From assembly GCA_946409545.1 (NCBI GenBank), contig CAMJWT010000009.1, positions 1 to 64,000 of the forward strand: a DNA stretch of 64,000 nt, written 5' to 3'. Every line of letters starts with the position of its first letter. Positions within the stretch are counted from its first letter, which is position 1. The notes below the pieces were generated by a model that saw only the letters and a program-made list of their open reading frames with translations, did not search any database and was not told the origin of the DNA. This DNA is from RUG12783 sp946409545. Its GTDB lineage: Bacteria; Bacillota_I; Bacilli_A; RF39; UBA660. Positions 35,628-44,621 of this stretch are shown here, in pieces. The position numbers and the translations under genes are program-made.

Positions 35628-36270
35628 TTATTACACCCTCTATCGCTTTAATTGTTTCAGTAGGATCTACTGAATCGATACTAACTAGCGCATTATTCTT
35701 TTTATAATATTCAACTAATGGATAAGTTTTATCAATAAATTCTTGATAGCGAACAGCAAATGATTCACTATTGTCATCACTTCTTTGATAAAGCTTTCCT
35801 CCACATTTATCGCACTTACCATCAACTTTTGGTGTATTAACACCAGTTAAAACATTGTAAGTTGCGCCACAGTTTTCGCATAAACGACGGCCTGTGATAC
35901 GTTTTTCTAAGATATCTTTTGGAGTATCTAAATAAATGACAACTCCAAGATCTCTATTAACTTCTTTTAATATCTTGTCGTATTCTTCTGCTTGATTAAG
36001 ATTTCTTGGAAAACCATCTAAGATATAACCATTATCTAAGTCTGGCATTCTAAGTCTTTCCCTTACAGCATCATATACAATATCATCAGAAATAAGTTTG
36101 CCACCTTCTAAAAGTGTTGCAATTTTATTTCCAAGTTCTGTACCGCTTTTAGCAATACCTCTTAAAATATCACCTGTAGAAATATGAATGTATCCATACT
36201 TTTCAATTAATAGCTCACTCATTGTGCCTTTACCAGCAGCAGGTGGCGCTATAAAAATGATATTTTTCAT
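35620..36270 (-). CDS. adk: Adenylate kinase with zinc-binding LID
   Basis: 216 residues. Interconverts AMP + ATP and 2 ADP. P-loop reads IAPPAAGKGTMSELL: the first Gly of the usual GxPGxGKGT is Ala, a mild departure. The AMP site has STGDILR and GFPRN; the LID has four Cys (CENC...CDKC), the structural zinc site common in Firmicutes. Shares one base with the stop of secY upstream and overlaps map downstream. Confidence 0.96.
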   Translation of the reverse strand: MKNIIFIAPPAAGKGTMSELLIEKYGYIHISTGDILRGIAKSGTELGNKIATLLEGGKLISDDIVYDAVRERLRMPDLDNGYILDGFPRNLNQAEEYDKILKEVNRDLGVVIYLDTPKDILEKRITGRRLCENCGATYNVLTGVNTPKVDGKCDKCGGKLYQRSDDNSESFAVRYQEFIDKTYPLVEYYKKNNALVSIDSVDPTETIKAIEGVIND

Positions 36271-37538
36271 TAACGTCTACTCCTTGCTTTTTTGTAGTTT
36301 CTAGTTGCTAAACTTCCTTCTAATTGTTTATAAGTTTCAAGTGCAACACCTACAACGATTAGGATTCCTGTACCACCAATAGCACCACTGGCAGTCATTC
36401 CTGTTAACTTTTGAAGTACAATTGGAATTATTGCTAATAATATTAGTAACAATGTACCTGTTACAGTAATTCTTGATAGTACAAAACTAATATATTTTGA
36501 TGTATCTTTTCCTGGACGAATACCAGGGATATATCCACCATTCTTTTGTAAATTATCAGCAACATCATCTGGTTTTAATTGTAAGAATGTGTAAAAATAT
36601 CCAAACAAGAATATTAATACAATATAAATTACAAAACCAATTGGTTCACTATAATTTAAATATTTATTAACAAATGCTGTTAAATTTGGTTTGTTTGCAA
36701 AACTTGCTATCGTAGATGGAATACTCATTAAACTTGAAGCAAAAATTACTGGCATAACTGATGCTGTATTAAGTTTAATTGGTAAGAATGATTGTTCTCC
36801 ACCATAACTTCCTGTTGTACGATTAGCATATTGTAAAGGAATTCTTCTTTCCGCTTCTTGAACATATATAACACCGATAATAATGATGAAATACGCAAGA
36901 ACAAATCCTACGAATTTTGTAATTCCTAGAGCAATTTGACCTGCTGTTCCTGAAAATACGATAAGTTCTTTAAATGCTGTAATAAAAGTTGCTGGAAGTG
37001 ATGCAATAATACCAGCCATAATCATTAAGCTGACACCATTTCCAATACCTTTTTGTGTTATTTGATCACCTAGCCATAAACAGAACGCAGTACCTGCTGT
37101 TAAGACTATAGCAACGTATAAATAACTTAAACTACTAGCATTTCCTAAGAACGCATAACTAAATGCATAACCTTGTAAGAATGAGAAACCAATACCTACA
37201 TATCTTGTTATTTTATTTAGTTTTTGACGTCCTACTGGGCCTTCTTTTGAAAGCTCAGAAAAATATGGAACAATATCCATTTGTAATAATTGAACAATAA
37301 TGCTTGCGGTGATATATGGTGAAACACCAAGAGCTAAAATACTAAAGTTCTTTAAAGCTCCACCACCCATTGCATTAAGTAACTCTAAGAATCCTAAATT
37401 TTTAGTGATATCTTGAGTACCAGGAACTCTTAAATTAGTTCCAACAATAAAAATTAATAATGCACCTAGGGTAAAATAAATTCTTTTACGTAAGTCTTTA
37501 TTAGTAGGTGCAGTTATTTGCTTTAATGTAGCAAACAT
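36270..37538 (-). CDS. secY: Protein translocase channel subunit SecY
   Basis: 422 residues with ten membrane helices. Forms the protein-conducting channel with SecE/SecG. Seen: the N-terminal DLRKRIYFTLGALLIFIVGTN, the plug region near LGVSPYITASIIVQLLQMD, and the C-terminal cytosolic loop FLQLKPDDVADNLQKNGGYI with PGKDT. Located between rplO and adk as in the spc operon of Bacilli. Confidence 0.98.
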   Translation of the reverse strand: MFATLKQITAPTNKDLRKRIYFTLGALLIFIVGTNLRVPGTQDITKNLGFLELLNAMGGGALKNFSILALGVSPYITASIIVQLLQMDIVPYFSELSKEGPVGRQKLNKITRYVGIGFSFLQGYAFSYAFLGNASSLSYLYVAIVLTAGTAFCLWLGDQITQKGIGNGVSLMIMAGIIASLPATFITAFKELIVFSGTAGQIALGITKFVGFVLAYFIIIIGVIYVQEAERRIPLQYANRTTGSYGGEQSFLPIKLNTASVMPVIFASSLMSIPSTIASFANKPNLTAFVNKYLNYSEPIGFVIYIVLIFLFGYFYTFLQLKPDDVADNLQKNGGYIPGIRPGKDTSKYISFVLSRITVTGTLLLILLAIIPIVLQKLTGMTASGAIGGTGILIVVGVALETYKQLEGSLATRNYKKARSRR

Positions 37539-37539
37539 C

Positions 37540-37983
37540 TTAGATCACCTCTAATGTACTTCCTGACTTTTCTATTTTATTAACTGCTTCTTTACTAAAT
37601 TTATTAGCTTTGATTGTTAATTTCTTTTCTAAAGTACCATTTCCTAGTACTTTTACTCCATCTAATTGATTTTTAAGTAATCCAGCTTCGTGTAAAATTT
37701 CTGGAGTTACTACTGCTCCGTCATCAAACTTATTTAAATCAGATACGTTGATAACTGCATATTTAATTTTAAATTGGGCATTAGAGAAACCTCTTTTAGG
37801 TAATCTTCTATATAATGGTAATTGTCCACCTTCGAAAGTAGCTGGAATAGATACACCACTACGAGCTTTTTGACCTTTTTCTCCTTTACCACTTGTTTTT
37901 CCTAAACCAGATCCAGGTCCACGTCCAACACGACGTCTTTCTGTTCTAGCTCCATTATTTTGCATTAATTCATTTAATTTCAT
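37540..37983 (-). CDS. rplO: Large-subunit ribosomal protein L15
   Basis: 147 residues. Gly/Arg-rich N-terminus RRRVGRGPGSGLGKTSGKGE that threads into 23S rRNA, then YRRLPKRGFSN and a compact C-terminal domain. Its ATG overlaps the rpsE stop by one base (TAATG), leaving no room for rpmD between them. Confidence 0.98.
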   Translation of the reverse strand: MKLNELMQNNGARTERRRVGRGPGSGLGKTSGKGEKGQKARSGVSIPATFEGGQLPLYRRLPKRGFSNAQFKIKYAVINVSDLNKFDDGAVVTPEILHEAGLLKNQLDGVKVLGNGTLEKKLTIKANKFSKEAVNKIEKSGSTLEVI

Positions 37984-38492
37984 TAGCCTAAAATCTCCTC
38001 TTTAGTTTTTCCACGTAATTCACATACATGATTTAAATCTTTAAGTGATTTAAGAGCATTCATTGTAGCAGTAGCTACATTTAATTTTGTATGTGCGCCA
38101 AGTGATTTACTTGATACATCCTTAATACCAGCAAGATCAAGTACAGCACGACAAGCACCACCAGAAATTAATCCAGCACCGGCAGGAGCAGGTTTAATAA
38201 TTACACGACTTGCACTACTCTTACCTGTTGCTTCATGAGCAATTGTACGATTATCAATTAGATTTACTTTAATTAAGTTCTTGTTTGCAGATTGAATAGC
38301 TTTCTTAACTGCATCTTGAACTTCAGCTGCTTTACCAATTCCTAAGCCAACTGTTCCTTTTCTATCTCCAACAACAACACATGCTGAGAATCTTCTTTGA
38401 CGTCCACCTTGTGTTACTTTAACAACACTTTTAACTTCAATTACTAATTCTTCAAGTGTTTTCTTGTTATTATCTCTTTCTCTTTTTTGCAT
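37983..38492 (-). CDS. rpsE: Small-subunit ribosomal protein S5
   Basis: 169 residues. N-terminal dsRNA-binding fold (VVKVTQGGRQRRFSACVVVGD) and C-terminal S5 domain with IIKPAPAGAGLISGGACRAV and SLGAHTKLNVATATMNAL. Affects decoding fidelity. Followed directly by rplO. Confidence 0.98.
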   Translation of the reverse strand: MQKRERDNNKKTLEELVIEVKSVVKVTQGGRQRRFSACVVVGDRKGTVGLGIGKAAEVQDAVKKAIQSANKNLIKVNLIDNRTIAHEATGKSSASRVIIKPAPAGAGLISGGACRAVLDLAGIKDVSSKSLGAHTKLNVATATMNALKSLKDLNHVCELRGKTKEEILG

Positions 38493-38501
38493 AAGTGCCT
38501 C

Positions 38502-38855
38502 CTAGAATTCTAACCCGTTTTCACGAGCTGCGTCAGCTAATGCTTTAACGCGTCCATGGTATAAGTATCCACCTCTATCGAAAACAACTTTCTTAATTCC
38601 AGCTTTAGTTGCTTTCTTAGCAATACTTTCACCAACTTTTGTAGCTGCTTCAATGTTAACGTTTTTAAGCTTTAACTCTAGAGAACTAGCACTTACAAGG
38701 GTTACACCTTTACTATCATCAATTATTTGTGCATAAATGTTAGTATTTGAACGAAATACACAAAGTCTTGGACATTCAGTTGTTCCACAAACTTTATTAG
38801 TTACACGTTCATGTCTAATTTTACGAACATCATTTCTTGATTCTTTCTTAATCAT
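38502..38855 (-). CDS. rplR: Large-subunit ribosomal protein L18
   Basis: 117 residues. 5S rRNA-binding protein: RLCVFRSNTNIYAQIIDD, SIAKKATKAGIKKVVFDRGGYLYHGRVKALADAARENGLEF (given here as adjoining conserved blocks). Standard length and position between rplF and rpsE. Confidence 0.97.
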   Translation of the reverse strand: MIKKESRNDVRKIRHERVTNKVCGTTECPRLCVFRSNTNIYAQIIDDSKGVTLVSASSLELKLKNVNIEAATKVGESIAKKATKAGIKKVVFDRGGYLYHGRVKALADAARENGLEF

Positions 38856-38873
38856 CTTAATTCTCCTTATCTA

Positions 38874-39413
38874 CTATTTAGCAGCTTTCTTTCCTTCTTT
38901 ACGACGTACATGTTCATCTTTATATCTAATACCTTTTCCTTTATAAGGTTCTGGCATTCTTACTTTACGAACATTAGCCGCAAATTCACCAACTAATACT
39001 TTATCACAACCAGAGATTGTAATTTCTGTATTAGATGCTGCTTCTACTTTTAATCCATTAGGAACTTCCAAAATTACTGGATGACTATAACCTGCATTAA
39101 TAGTTAATTTATTACCACTAACAGCAAATTTATAACCTACACCAATTATTTCAAGTTCTTTTTTGAATCCTTCTTTAACACCTTTAATTAAGTTTGTTAA
39201 ATTAGCATTCATTGTACCATGAAGCATATTTACTTCATCAGTTTCAGATGTCTTAGTAAGTGTGATCTTACCATCTTTAACATCCATTTTAATTTGTTTT
39301 GCTAACTTCATTGATAGTTCGCCTTTAGGACCTTTAACAGTTACTAAACCATTTTCTTCCTTAACTTCAACACCATCAAGAATAGTTATTACTCTGTTTC
39401 CTATACGACTCAT
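38874..39413 (-). CDS. rplF: Large-subunit ribosomal protein L6
   Basis: 179 residues, two tandem L6 folds. Starts MSRIGNRVITILDGVEV and ends with the signature PEPYKGKGIRYKDEHVRRKE. Binds 23S rRNA near the factor-binding site. Follows rpsH by 12 nt. Confidence 0.98.
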   Translation of the reverse strand: MSRIGNRVITILDGVEVKEENGLVTVKGPKGELSMKLAKQIKMDVKDGKITLTKTSETDEVNMLHGTMNANLTNLIKGVKEGFKKELEIIGVGYKFAVSGNKLTINAGYSHPVILEVPNGLKVEAASNTEITISGCDKVLVGEFAANVRKVRMPEPYKGKGIRYKDEHVRRKEGKKAAK

Positions 39414-39425
39414 GTTAAACTCCCC

Positions 39426-39824
39426 TTACCAAATATAGCAAAGAACTTCACCACCAAGGTTTTGTTTACGAGCTTCTTTATCAGTCATAACACCATGACT
39501 TGTAGAAATAACAGCAATACCTAAACCGTTTAATACTTTAGGAATTTCTGTACTCTTAGCGTATACTCTTAAACCTGGTTTAGAGATACGTTTTAGACCT
39601 GTGATAACTCTTTCCTTATTTTTTCCATATTTTAATGTAATATCAATTGTTCCTTGAACATTGTCGTCATTTACTTTGTAATCCTCAATAAAACCCTCAT
39701 CTTTTAAGATTTTTGCAAGACTTACTTTCAAATTCGAAGCAGGTACGCTAACTTCTTGATAGCGCATTTGGTTAGCATTACGAATTCTTGTAAGCATATC
39801 TGCGATTGTATCAGTTACTACCAT
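39426..39824 (-). CDS. rpsH: Small-subunit ribosomal protein S8
   Basis: 132 residues. TDTIADMLTRIRNANQMRY start and the C-terminal signature GIAVISTSHGVMTDKEARKQ. Binds central 16S rRNA; in many bacteria it is the translational repressor of the spc genes. AGGAGG site; 17 nt after rpsN. Confidence 0.98.
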   Translation of the reverse strand: MVVTDTIADMLTRIRNANQMRYQEVSVPASNLKVSLAKILKDEGFIEDYKVNDDNVQGTIDITLKYGKNKERVITGLKRISKPGLRVYAKSTEIPKVLNGLGIAVISTSHGVMTDKEARKQNLGGEVLCYIW

Positions 39825-39841
39825 AAATATTTATCCTCCTT

Positions 39842-40027
39842 CTACCAGCTTGATTTTTTTACACCTGGTATTTGTCCTTTATAAGCAAGTTCACGGAAAC
39901 AAATTCTACAAATACCGAATTTACTTAATACTCCATGTGGTCTTCCACAACGAGAACATCTTGTATATTCACGAACTTTATATTTTTGTTTTCTATTTGC
40001 TTTAACAATCATACTTTTTTTAGCCAT
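39842..40027 (-). CDS. rpsN: Small-subunit ribosomal protein S14, zinc type (type Z)
   Basis: 61 residues, the short zinc form, with CSRC...CRIC ligands (RCSRCGRPHGVLSKFGICRI). Start is the ATG at 40025-40027; a TTG further upstream would start inside the ribosome binding site GGAGG. Canonical place between rplE and rpsH. Confidence 0.97.
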   Translation of the reverse strand: MAKKSMIVKANRKQKYKVREYTRCSRCGRPHGVLSKFGICRICFRELAYKGQIPGVKKSSW

Positions 40028-40045
40028 AATTTTCTTTTCCTCCAA

Positions 40046-40585
40046 TTACTTTCTGAATGGAATTCCAAGTAATGATAGAAGTTCTTGTGCTTCTTCATTA
40101 GTTTTAGCTGTTGTTACAAATACAATATCCATACCACGTACTTTAACAACATTATCAAATTCGATTTCTGAGAAAATTAATTGTTCTTTTAAACCTAATG
40201 TATAATTTCCTCTTCCATCAAATCCTTTTGAACTAACACCACGGAAATCTCTTACACGAGGAAGACCAATAGCAATTAACTTATCTAAGAATGTATACAT
40301 ATTTTCACTTCTTAGAGTTACTTTACATCCAATAGCTTGTCCTTCACGTAATTTGAATCCTGCTATTGATTTATGAGCTTTAGTTATAACTGGTTTTTGA
40401 CCAGTAATAAGTTCAAGTTCTGCTACTGCTGCATCTAATAATTTACTATTAGTTGTAGCATCTCCAACACCAATGTTAACAACAATTTTTTCTAACTTTG
40501 GTACTTCCATGATACTTTTATAATTATATTTTTCTTTTAAACTTGGAACTACTTCTTTTAAGTATTTTTCTTTTAGGCGGTTCAT
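40046..40585 (-). CDS. rplE: Large-subunit ribosomal protein L5
   Basis: 179 residues. NRLKEKYLKEVVPSLKEKY start, KIVVNIGVGDA, the P-site loop region around GQKPVITKAHKSIAGFKLRE and the end LSLLGIPFRK. Binds 5S rRNA with L18. GGAGG site; 18 nt after rplX. Confidence 0.98.
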   Translation of the reverse strand: MNRLKEKYLKEVVPSLKEKYNYKSIMEVPKLEKIVVNIGVGDATTNSKLLDAAVAELELITGQKPVITKAHKSIAGFKLREGQAIGCKVTLRSENMYTFLDKLIAIGLPRVRDFRGVSSKGFDGRGNYTLGLKEQLIFSEIEFDNVVKVRGMDIVFVTTAKTNEEAQELLSLLGIPFRK

Positions 40586-40603
40586 AGATTACCCTCCTTC
40601 CGA

Positions 40604-40909
40604 TTAATCAAGCTTTTCGCCTGATTTTTTTGAAATTCTAACTTTTTTATTATTCTCTATAGAATGCCCGATTCTAGTAGGTTTCTTTTCCTTTGGATCA
40701 ATAATCATAACATTAGAACGATGAATTGGTGCTTCGCGTTCAACGATACCACCAGATTCTTGACCGTTACCCTTTTGATGTTTTTTAACCATATTAACAC
40801 CTTCAATGATTACACGGTTTTCATCCTTAAGTACTTTCTTAACCTTTCCTTCAGAACCTTTACAAGAACCAGCAATTACTACAACTTTATCTCCTACTTT
40901 AATTGACAT
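40604..40909 (-). CDS. rplX: Large-subunit ribosomal protein L24
   Basis: 101 residues. KOW motif at the N-terminus (VGDKVVVIAGSCKGSEGKV) followed by the L24 C-terminal region with GGIVEREAPIHRSNVMI. Assembly initiator of the large subunit. Twelve nt after rplN. Confidence 0.98.
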   Translation of the reverse strand: MSIKVGDKVVVIAGSCKGSEGKVKKVLKDENRVIIEGVNMVKKHQKGNGQESGGIVEREAPIHRSNVMIIDPKEKKPTRIGHSIENNKKVRISKKSGEKLD

Positions 40910-40921
40910 AATTCATTCTCC

Positions 40922-41290
40922 TTATAGTACTTCTTTAGCAAGGGATACGATTTTCATGAAATCTTTTTCACGAAGTTCTCTTGCAACTGGTCCAAAAATA
41001 CGTGTTCCGACTGGACTCTTATCATCTCTTATAATAACGCATGCATTGTCATCAAAACGAATTGTACTACCATCTGGTCTTCTAATTCCAAATTTTGATC
41101 TAACAACTACAGCCTTAACAACTTTTCCTTTTTTAATGGTTCCATTTGGAGTAGCATCTTTAACAGTACCTACTACAATGTCACCAACATTTCCGAATTT
41201 AACTTTGCTTCCACCCATAACACGAATAACTAATAATTCACGTGCTCCAGAGTTATCAGCAACTTTTAAACGGCTTTCTTGTTGAATCAT
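40922..41290 (-). CDS. rplN: Large-subunit ribosomal protein L14
   Basis: 122 residues, full length. MIQQESRLKVADNSGARELL start and the signature VVRSKFGIRRPDGSTIRFDDN; ends KIVSLAKEVL. At the subunit interface. AGGAGG site, first gene of the spc-type part. Confidence 0.98.
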   Translation of the reverse strand: MIQQESRLKVADNSGARELLVIRVMGGSKVKFGNVGDIVVGTVKDATPNGTIKKGKVVKAVVVRSKFGIRRPDGSTIRFDDNACVIIRDDKSPVGTRIFGPVARELREKDFMKIVSLAKEVL

Positions 41291-41314
41291 ATTTTTTCCT
41301 CCTTCATATTAGAG

Positions 41315-41572
41315 TTATAAAATAACTGCTTCTTTTACTATTTCTTTTAAATAGAAATGTTTTGTTTTTGATAATGGACGAGTTTCTACAATTCTAACTG
41401 TATCGCCCTCTTTTGCTTTGTTAGTCTCATCATGAACAGCATATTTCTTTGATGATTTAACACGTTTTCCATATAATGGATCTTTTTTATAAGTTTCAAC
41501 TAAAACAGTAATAGTCTTATTGTTTTTTGCACTAACAACTTTTCCTGTTAATTCTTTGATTCTTGCTTCCAT
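41315..41572 (-). CDS. rpsQ: Small-subunit ribosomal protein S17
   Basis: 85 residues. OB-fold with GKVVSAKNNKTITVLVETYK and DTVRIVETRPLSKTKHF. Primary 16S rRNA binder. Its ATG shares one base with the rpmC stop, so translation is coupled. Confidence 0.97.
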   Translation of the reverse strand: MEARIKELTGKVVSAKNNKTITVLVETYKKDPLYGKRVKSSKKYAVHDETNKAKEGDTVRIVETRPLSKTKHFYLKEIVKEAVIL

Positions 41573-41775
41573 TATTTACTAGCCTCCTCTATCTCACGTT
41601 CACGTAAGACTGTTTTAAGTCTTGCTACTTCGTGTCTTAATTCTCTAATTCTTGAAGGTTTTTCTAATGAACCAGTAGCTTGTTGAAAACGTAAATTAAA
41701 TAACTCTTCTTTAGCACTAACGATTTTTTCATTAATGTCTTTAGTGGATAATTCTCTAATTTCTTTAACCTTCAT
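41572..41775 (-). CDS. rpmC: Large-subunit ribosomal protein L29
   Basis: 67 residues from the ATG at 41773-41775, which has GGTGA 6 nt upstream; the open frame extends 10 codons further into rplP without a better site. Two-helix protein: MKVKEIRELSTKDINEKI and NLRFQQATGSLEKPSRIREL. Lies at the tunnel exit. Confidence 0.96.
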   Translation of the reverse strand: MKVKEIRELSTKDINEKIVSAKEELFNLRFQQATGSLEKPSRIRELRHEVARLKTVLREREIEEASK

Positions 41776-41776
41776 T

Positions 41777-42199
41777 CTATTCACCACCATTTTCTTTCGT
41801 AACAAACTTAGTCTTTATTGGTAGTTTGTGACTAGCTAGACGGAATGCTTCACGTGCTGTAGCTTCATCAACTTCTCCAATTTCAAACATAATTTTGCCT
41901 TCTTTAACTACGGCTACCCATTCATCTACGTCTCCTTTACCTTTTCCTTGACGTACACCAATAGGTTTTGCAGTTCTTGGCATGTGTGGAAAAATATTAA
42001 TCCATACTCTTCCACCACGTTTCATATATCTTGTCATAGCAACACGGGCAGCTTCGATTTGATTTGCATTAATCCAAGCTCCTTCTTTTGCCATAAGACC
42101 ATATTCACCAAAATGTAATTCTAGATTTCCTTTTGCTTTTCCATCATAAGGTAATCTATGTACACGTCTATACTTTACTCTTGCAGGAATTAAAGCCAT
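41777..42199 (-). CDS. rplP: Large-subunit ribosomal protein L16
   Basis: 140 residues. MALIPARVKYRRVHR start; RYMKRGGRVWINIFPHMPRT and GVRQGKGKGDVDEWVAVVK are diagnostic. Contacts the A-site tRNA. Two nt after rpsC. Note PARVKYRRVHR where MPKRTKYRK is common; the start is a slightly variant form. Confidence 0.97.
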   Translation of the reverse strand: MALIPARVKYRRVHRLPYDGKAKGNLELHFGEYGLMAKEGAWINANQIEAARVAMTRYMKRGGRVWINIFPHMPRTAKPIGVRQGKGKGDVDEWVAVVKEGKIMFEIGEVDEATAREAFRLASHKLPIKTKFVTKENGGE

Positions 42200-42201
42200 A
42201 A

Positions 42202-42852
42202 TTACTTACCTCCTTCAGATTTTGTAGGAAGTATTTCACCTTTGTAAATCCAAACCTTAACTCCAATCTTACCAAATGTTGTATCTGCTTCACTTTGTGC
42301 ATAATCAACATCAGCTCTAATTGTATGAAGAGGAATAGTTCCTTCAGTGTATCCTTCACTACGTGCCATATCAGCACCACCAAGACGACCTGATACTGAA
42401 GTTTTAATACCTTTAGCTCCAGCTTTCATTGCATTCTTAATAGCACGTTTTTGTACCATACGGAATGAAGCACGATTAGTAATTTGTTTTGCAATACTAT
42501 CTGCAACTAATTGTGCATCTAAGTCAGGTTTCTTGATATCAACGATTGAAACGAAAACATTTTCATCAACAATCTTTGATAATTCTTTCTTTAATTTTTC
42601 GATTTCTTCTCCACCTTTACCGATTAATACACCAGGTTTAGAAGAATGAATAATTACTTCAAAACGATTTTTATTCTTTTCAATTTCGACTTTTGATATA
42701 CCCTTGTCTACTAATTTCTTATTAACATATTCACGGATCTTAATATCTTTATTAAGACTATCAGCGAATTTAGAGTTAGGAGCATACCATTTAGATTCCC
42801 AGTCTTTATTGATTCCAATTCTAAGTCCTATTGGACTAACTTTTTGTCCCAT
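42202..42852 (-). CDS. rpsC: Small-subunit ribosomal protein S3
   Basis: 216 residues. GQKVSPIGLRIGINKDWESK start, KH domain with VIIHSSKPGVLIGKGGEEIE (GxxG loop), and C-terminal domain with GLGGADMARSEGY-like block GRLGGADMARSEGYTEG. Part of the mRNA entry helicase. GGAGG site; 11 nt after rplV. Confidence 0.98.
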   Translation of the reverse strand: MGQKVSPIGLRIGINKDWESKWYAPNSKFADSLNKDIKIREYVNKKLVDKGISKVEIEKNKNRFEVIIHSSKPGVLIGKGGEEIEKLKKELSKIVDENVFVSIVDIKKPDLDAQLVADSIAKQITNRASFRMVQKRAIKNAMKAGAKGIKTSVSGRLGGADMARSEGYTEGTIPLHTIRADVDYAQSEADTTFGKIGVKVWIYKGEILPTKSEGGK

Positions 42853-42863
42853 ATAATATCCTC

Positions 42864-43199
42864 CTATCTATTAGTTACAGTCACTACAATGTGACTTGTT
42901 CTTTTATCTTTACGACCTACATGTCCACGAGAATCAAACATCATTCTCTTCATTACAGGTCCCATATCTACTCTAGCTTCTGAAACATATAATGTCTTTT
43001 CATCCATTTTGTTGTTATTAACAGCATTAGCTATAGCAGAATCTAAAACTTTTTTAATAAGACGACTAGCCTTATTATTATAATTATTTAAAATGATTTG
43101 TGCTTCACTAGCATCTTTTCCACGAATTAAATCAACAACAAGTCTTGCTTTAATTGGGGAAATACGAACCATTTTTGCAGTTGCTTTAGCTTCCATCAT
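42864..43199 (-). CDS. rplV: Large-subunit ribosomal protein L22
   Basis: 111 residues. VRISPIKARLVVDLIRGKDA start block and the beta-hairpin tip region VDMGPVMKRMMFDSRGHVGR reaching into the exit tunnel. Two ATG codons lie side by side after AGGAGG; the second (43194-43196) has slightly better spacing, so the protein may be one residue shorter. Confidence 0.97.
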   Translation of the reverse strand: MMEAKATAKMVRISPIKARLVVDLIRGKDASEAQIILNNYNNKASRLIKKVLDSAIANAVNNNKMDEKTLYVSEARVDMGPVMKRMMFDSRGHVGRKDKRTSHIVVTVTNR

Positions 43200-43207
43200 T
43201 TATCCTC

Positions 43208-43477
43208 CTACTTCTCTTGACTATTACCGTGGCCACCGAATTTACGAGTAAGTGAGAACTCACCTAATTTATGACCAACCATGTCTTCTGTTACATATAC
43301 AGGAATAAATTCTTTTCCATTATGAACAGCAAATGTATGTCCAATAAAGTCAGGATAAATTGTAGAACGGCGTGACCAAGTTTTAATAACTTCTTTTTTA
43401 CCTGTTTCATTTAATGATTGAACCTTTTTAAGTAATCTTTCGAATACATAAGGTCCCTTTTTTAAACTTCTTGCCAT
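43208..43477 (-). CDS. rpsS: Small-subunit ribosomal protein S19
   Basis: 89 residues. ARSLKKGPYVFERLLKKV start, TWSRRSTIYPDFIGHTFAVH and the end GEFSLTRKFGGHGNSQEK. Head protein near bridge B1a. Nine nt before rplV. Confidence 0.98.
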   Translation of the reverse strand: MARSLKKGPYVFERLLKKVQSLNETGKKEVIKTWSRRSTIYPDFIGHTFAVHNGKEFIPVYVTEDMVGHKLGEFSLTRKFGGHGNSQEK

Positions 43478-43494
43478 ATTAATTATTCCTTTCC

Positions 43495-44325
43495 TTATTT
43501 ACTATTACGACGACGAACGATTAATTTGTCGCTTGCTTTCTTAGTTCTTGTCTTATATCCAAGAGCTGGTTTACCCCAAGGTGTAACTGGTCCCTTACGT
43601 CCAACTGGAGCACGACCTTCACCACCACCATGTGGGTGATCATTAGGGTTCATAACAGAACCACGAACTGTAGGACGAATTCCCATATGACGAGTACGTC
43701 CAGCTTTTCCTAAAGAAACAAGTTCATGATCAGCATTTCCTACTTCACCAACTGTTGCATAACATTTTCCTAATACTTTTCTTTGTTCACCACTTGATAA
43801 ACGAACCATAACATAGTTATCTTCACGTCCTAAGATTTGTGCAGATGAACCAGCACTTCTTGCAAGTTCTCCACCTTTTAATGGACGAAGTTCAATATTA
43901 TGAATTACCGTACCAACGGGAATATTCATAATTGGTAATGCATTACCAATTTTAATATCAGCGTTTTCACCACTAACAATTTCCATACCAACTTGTAAGT
44001 CTTTTGGAGCAATAATATATCTTTTTTCACCATCACGGTAATTAATTAATGCAATGTTAGCAGTTCTATTTGGATCGTATTCAATACTAGCAACACGTCC
44101 AGGAACATCATATTTATTTCTTTTGAAATCAATAATACGATATTTTCTTTTTTCGCCACCACCTTGATGTCTTACAGTGATATGTCCTTGATTGTTACGA
44201 CCACCATTTTTCTTCTTAATTACAACTAAACTTTTTTCAGGAGTAGACTTTGTAATTTCTTCATTAACTAGTGAACTCATTTGACGTCTAGCTGCAGTAA
44301 CTGGTCTAAAGCTTCTAATTGCCAT
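43495..44325 (-). CDS. rplB: Large-subunit ribosomal protein L2
   Basis: 276 residues, full length. SH3/OB core with GRNNQGHITVRHQGGGEKRK, and the catalytic-centre region RPTVRGSVMNPNDHPHGGGE containing the conserved His near the peptidyl-transferase site. GGAGG site; 14 nt after rplW. Confidence 0.99.
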   Translation of the reverse strand: MAIRSFRPVTAARRQMSSLVNEEITKSTPEKSLVVIKKKNGGRNNQGHITVRHQGGGEKRKYRIIDFKRNKYDVPGRVASIEYDPNRTANIALINYRDGEKRYIIAPKDLQVGMEIVSGENADIKIGNALPIMNIPVGTVIHNIELRPLKGGELARSAGSSAQILGREDNYVMVRLSSGEQRKVLGKCYATVGEVGNADHELVSLGKAGRTRHMGIRPTVRGSVMNPNDHPHGGGEGRAPVGRKGPVTPWGKPALGYKTRTKKASDKLIVRRRNSK

Positions 44326-44339
44326 CTTTAGTCCCTCCT

Positions 44340-44621
44340 CTACTTAATTTCGATAGTCATACCTTCGGCTAATTTAACCATAGCTTTTTTATATTTGTTA
44401 GCTAATCCAGTATAACGACCTACTCTTTTTTTCTTTGGTTTTGTATTTAATGTAGATATTTCTACAACTTTTACTTTAAATATTTTTTCAATTGCATCTT
44501 TAATTTCTGTTTTAGTAGCACGTGGATCACATAAGAATGTATAAACTCCATTTTGTTCATCAGTTCTACTTTTTTCAGTAATTAAAGGTGCTTTAATAAT
44601 TTCTAAATACTTAGTATCCAT
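44340..44621 (-). CDS. rplW: Large-subunit ribosomal protein L23
   Basis: 93 residues. YLEIIKAPLITEKSRTDEQ start and GRYTGLANKYKKAMVKLAEG end. Docking site for trigger factor and SRP at the tunnel exit. One-base overlap with the stop of rplD. Confidence 0.97.
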   Translation of the reverse strand: MDTKYLEIIKAPLITEKSRTDEQNGVYTFLCDPRATKTEIKDAIEKIFKVKVVEISTLNTKPKKKRVGRYTGLANKYKKAMVKLAEGMTIEIK

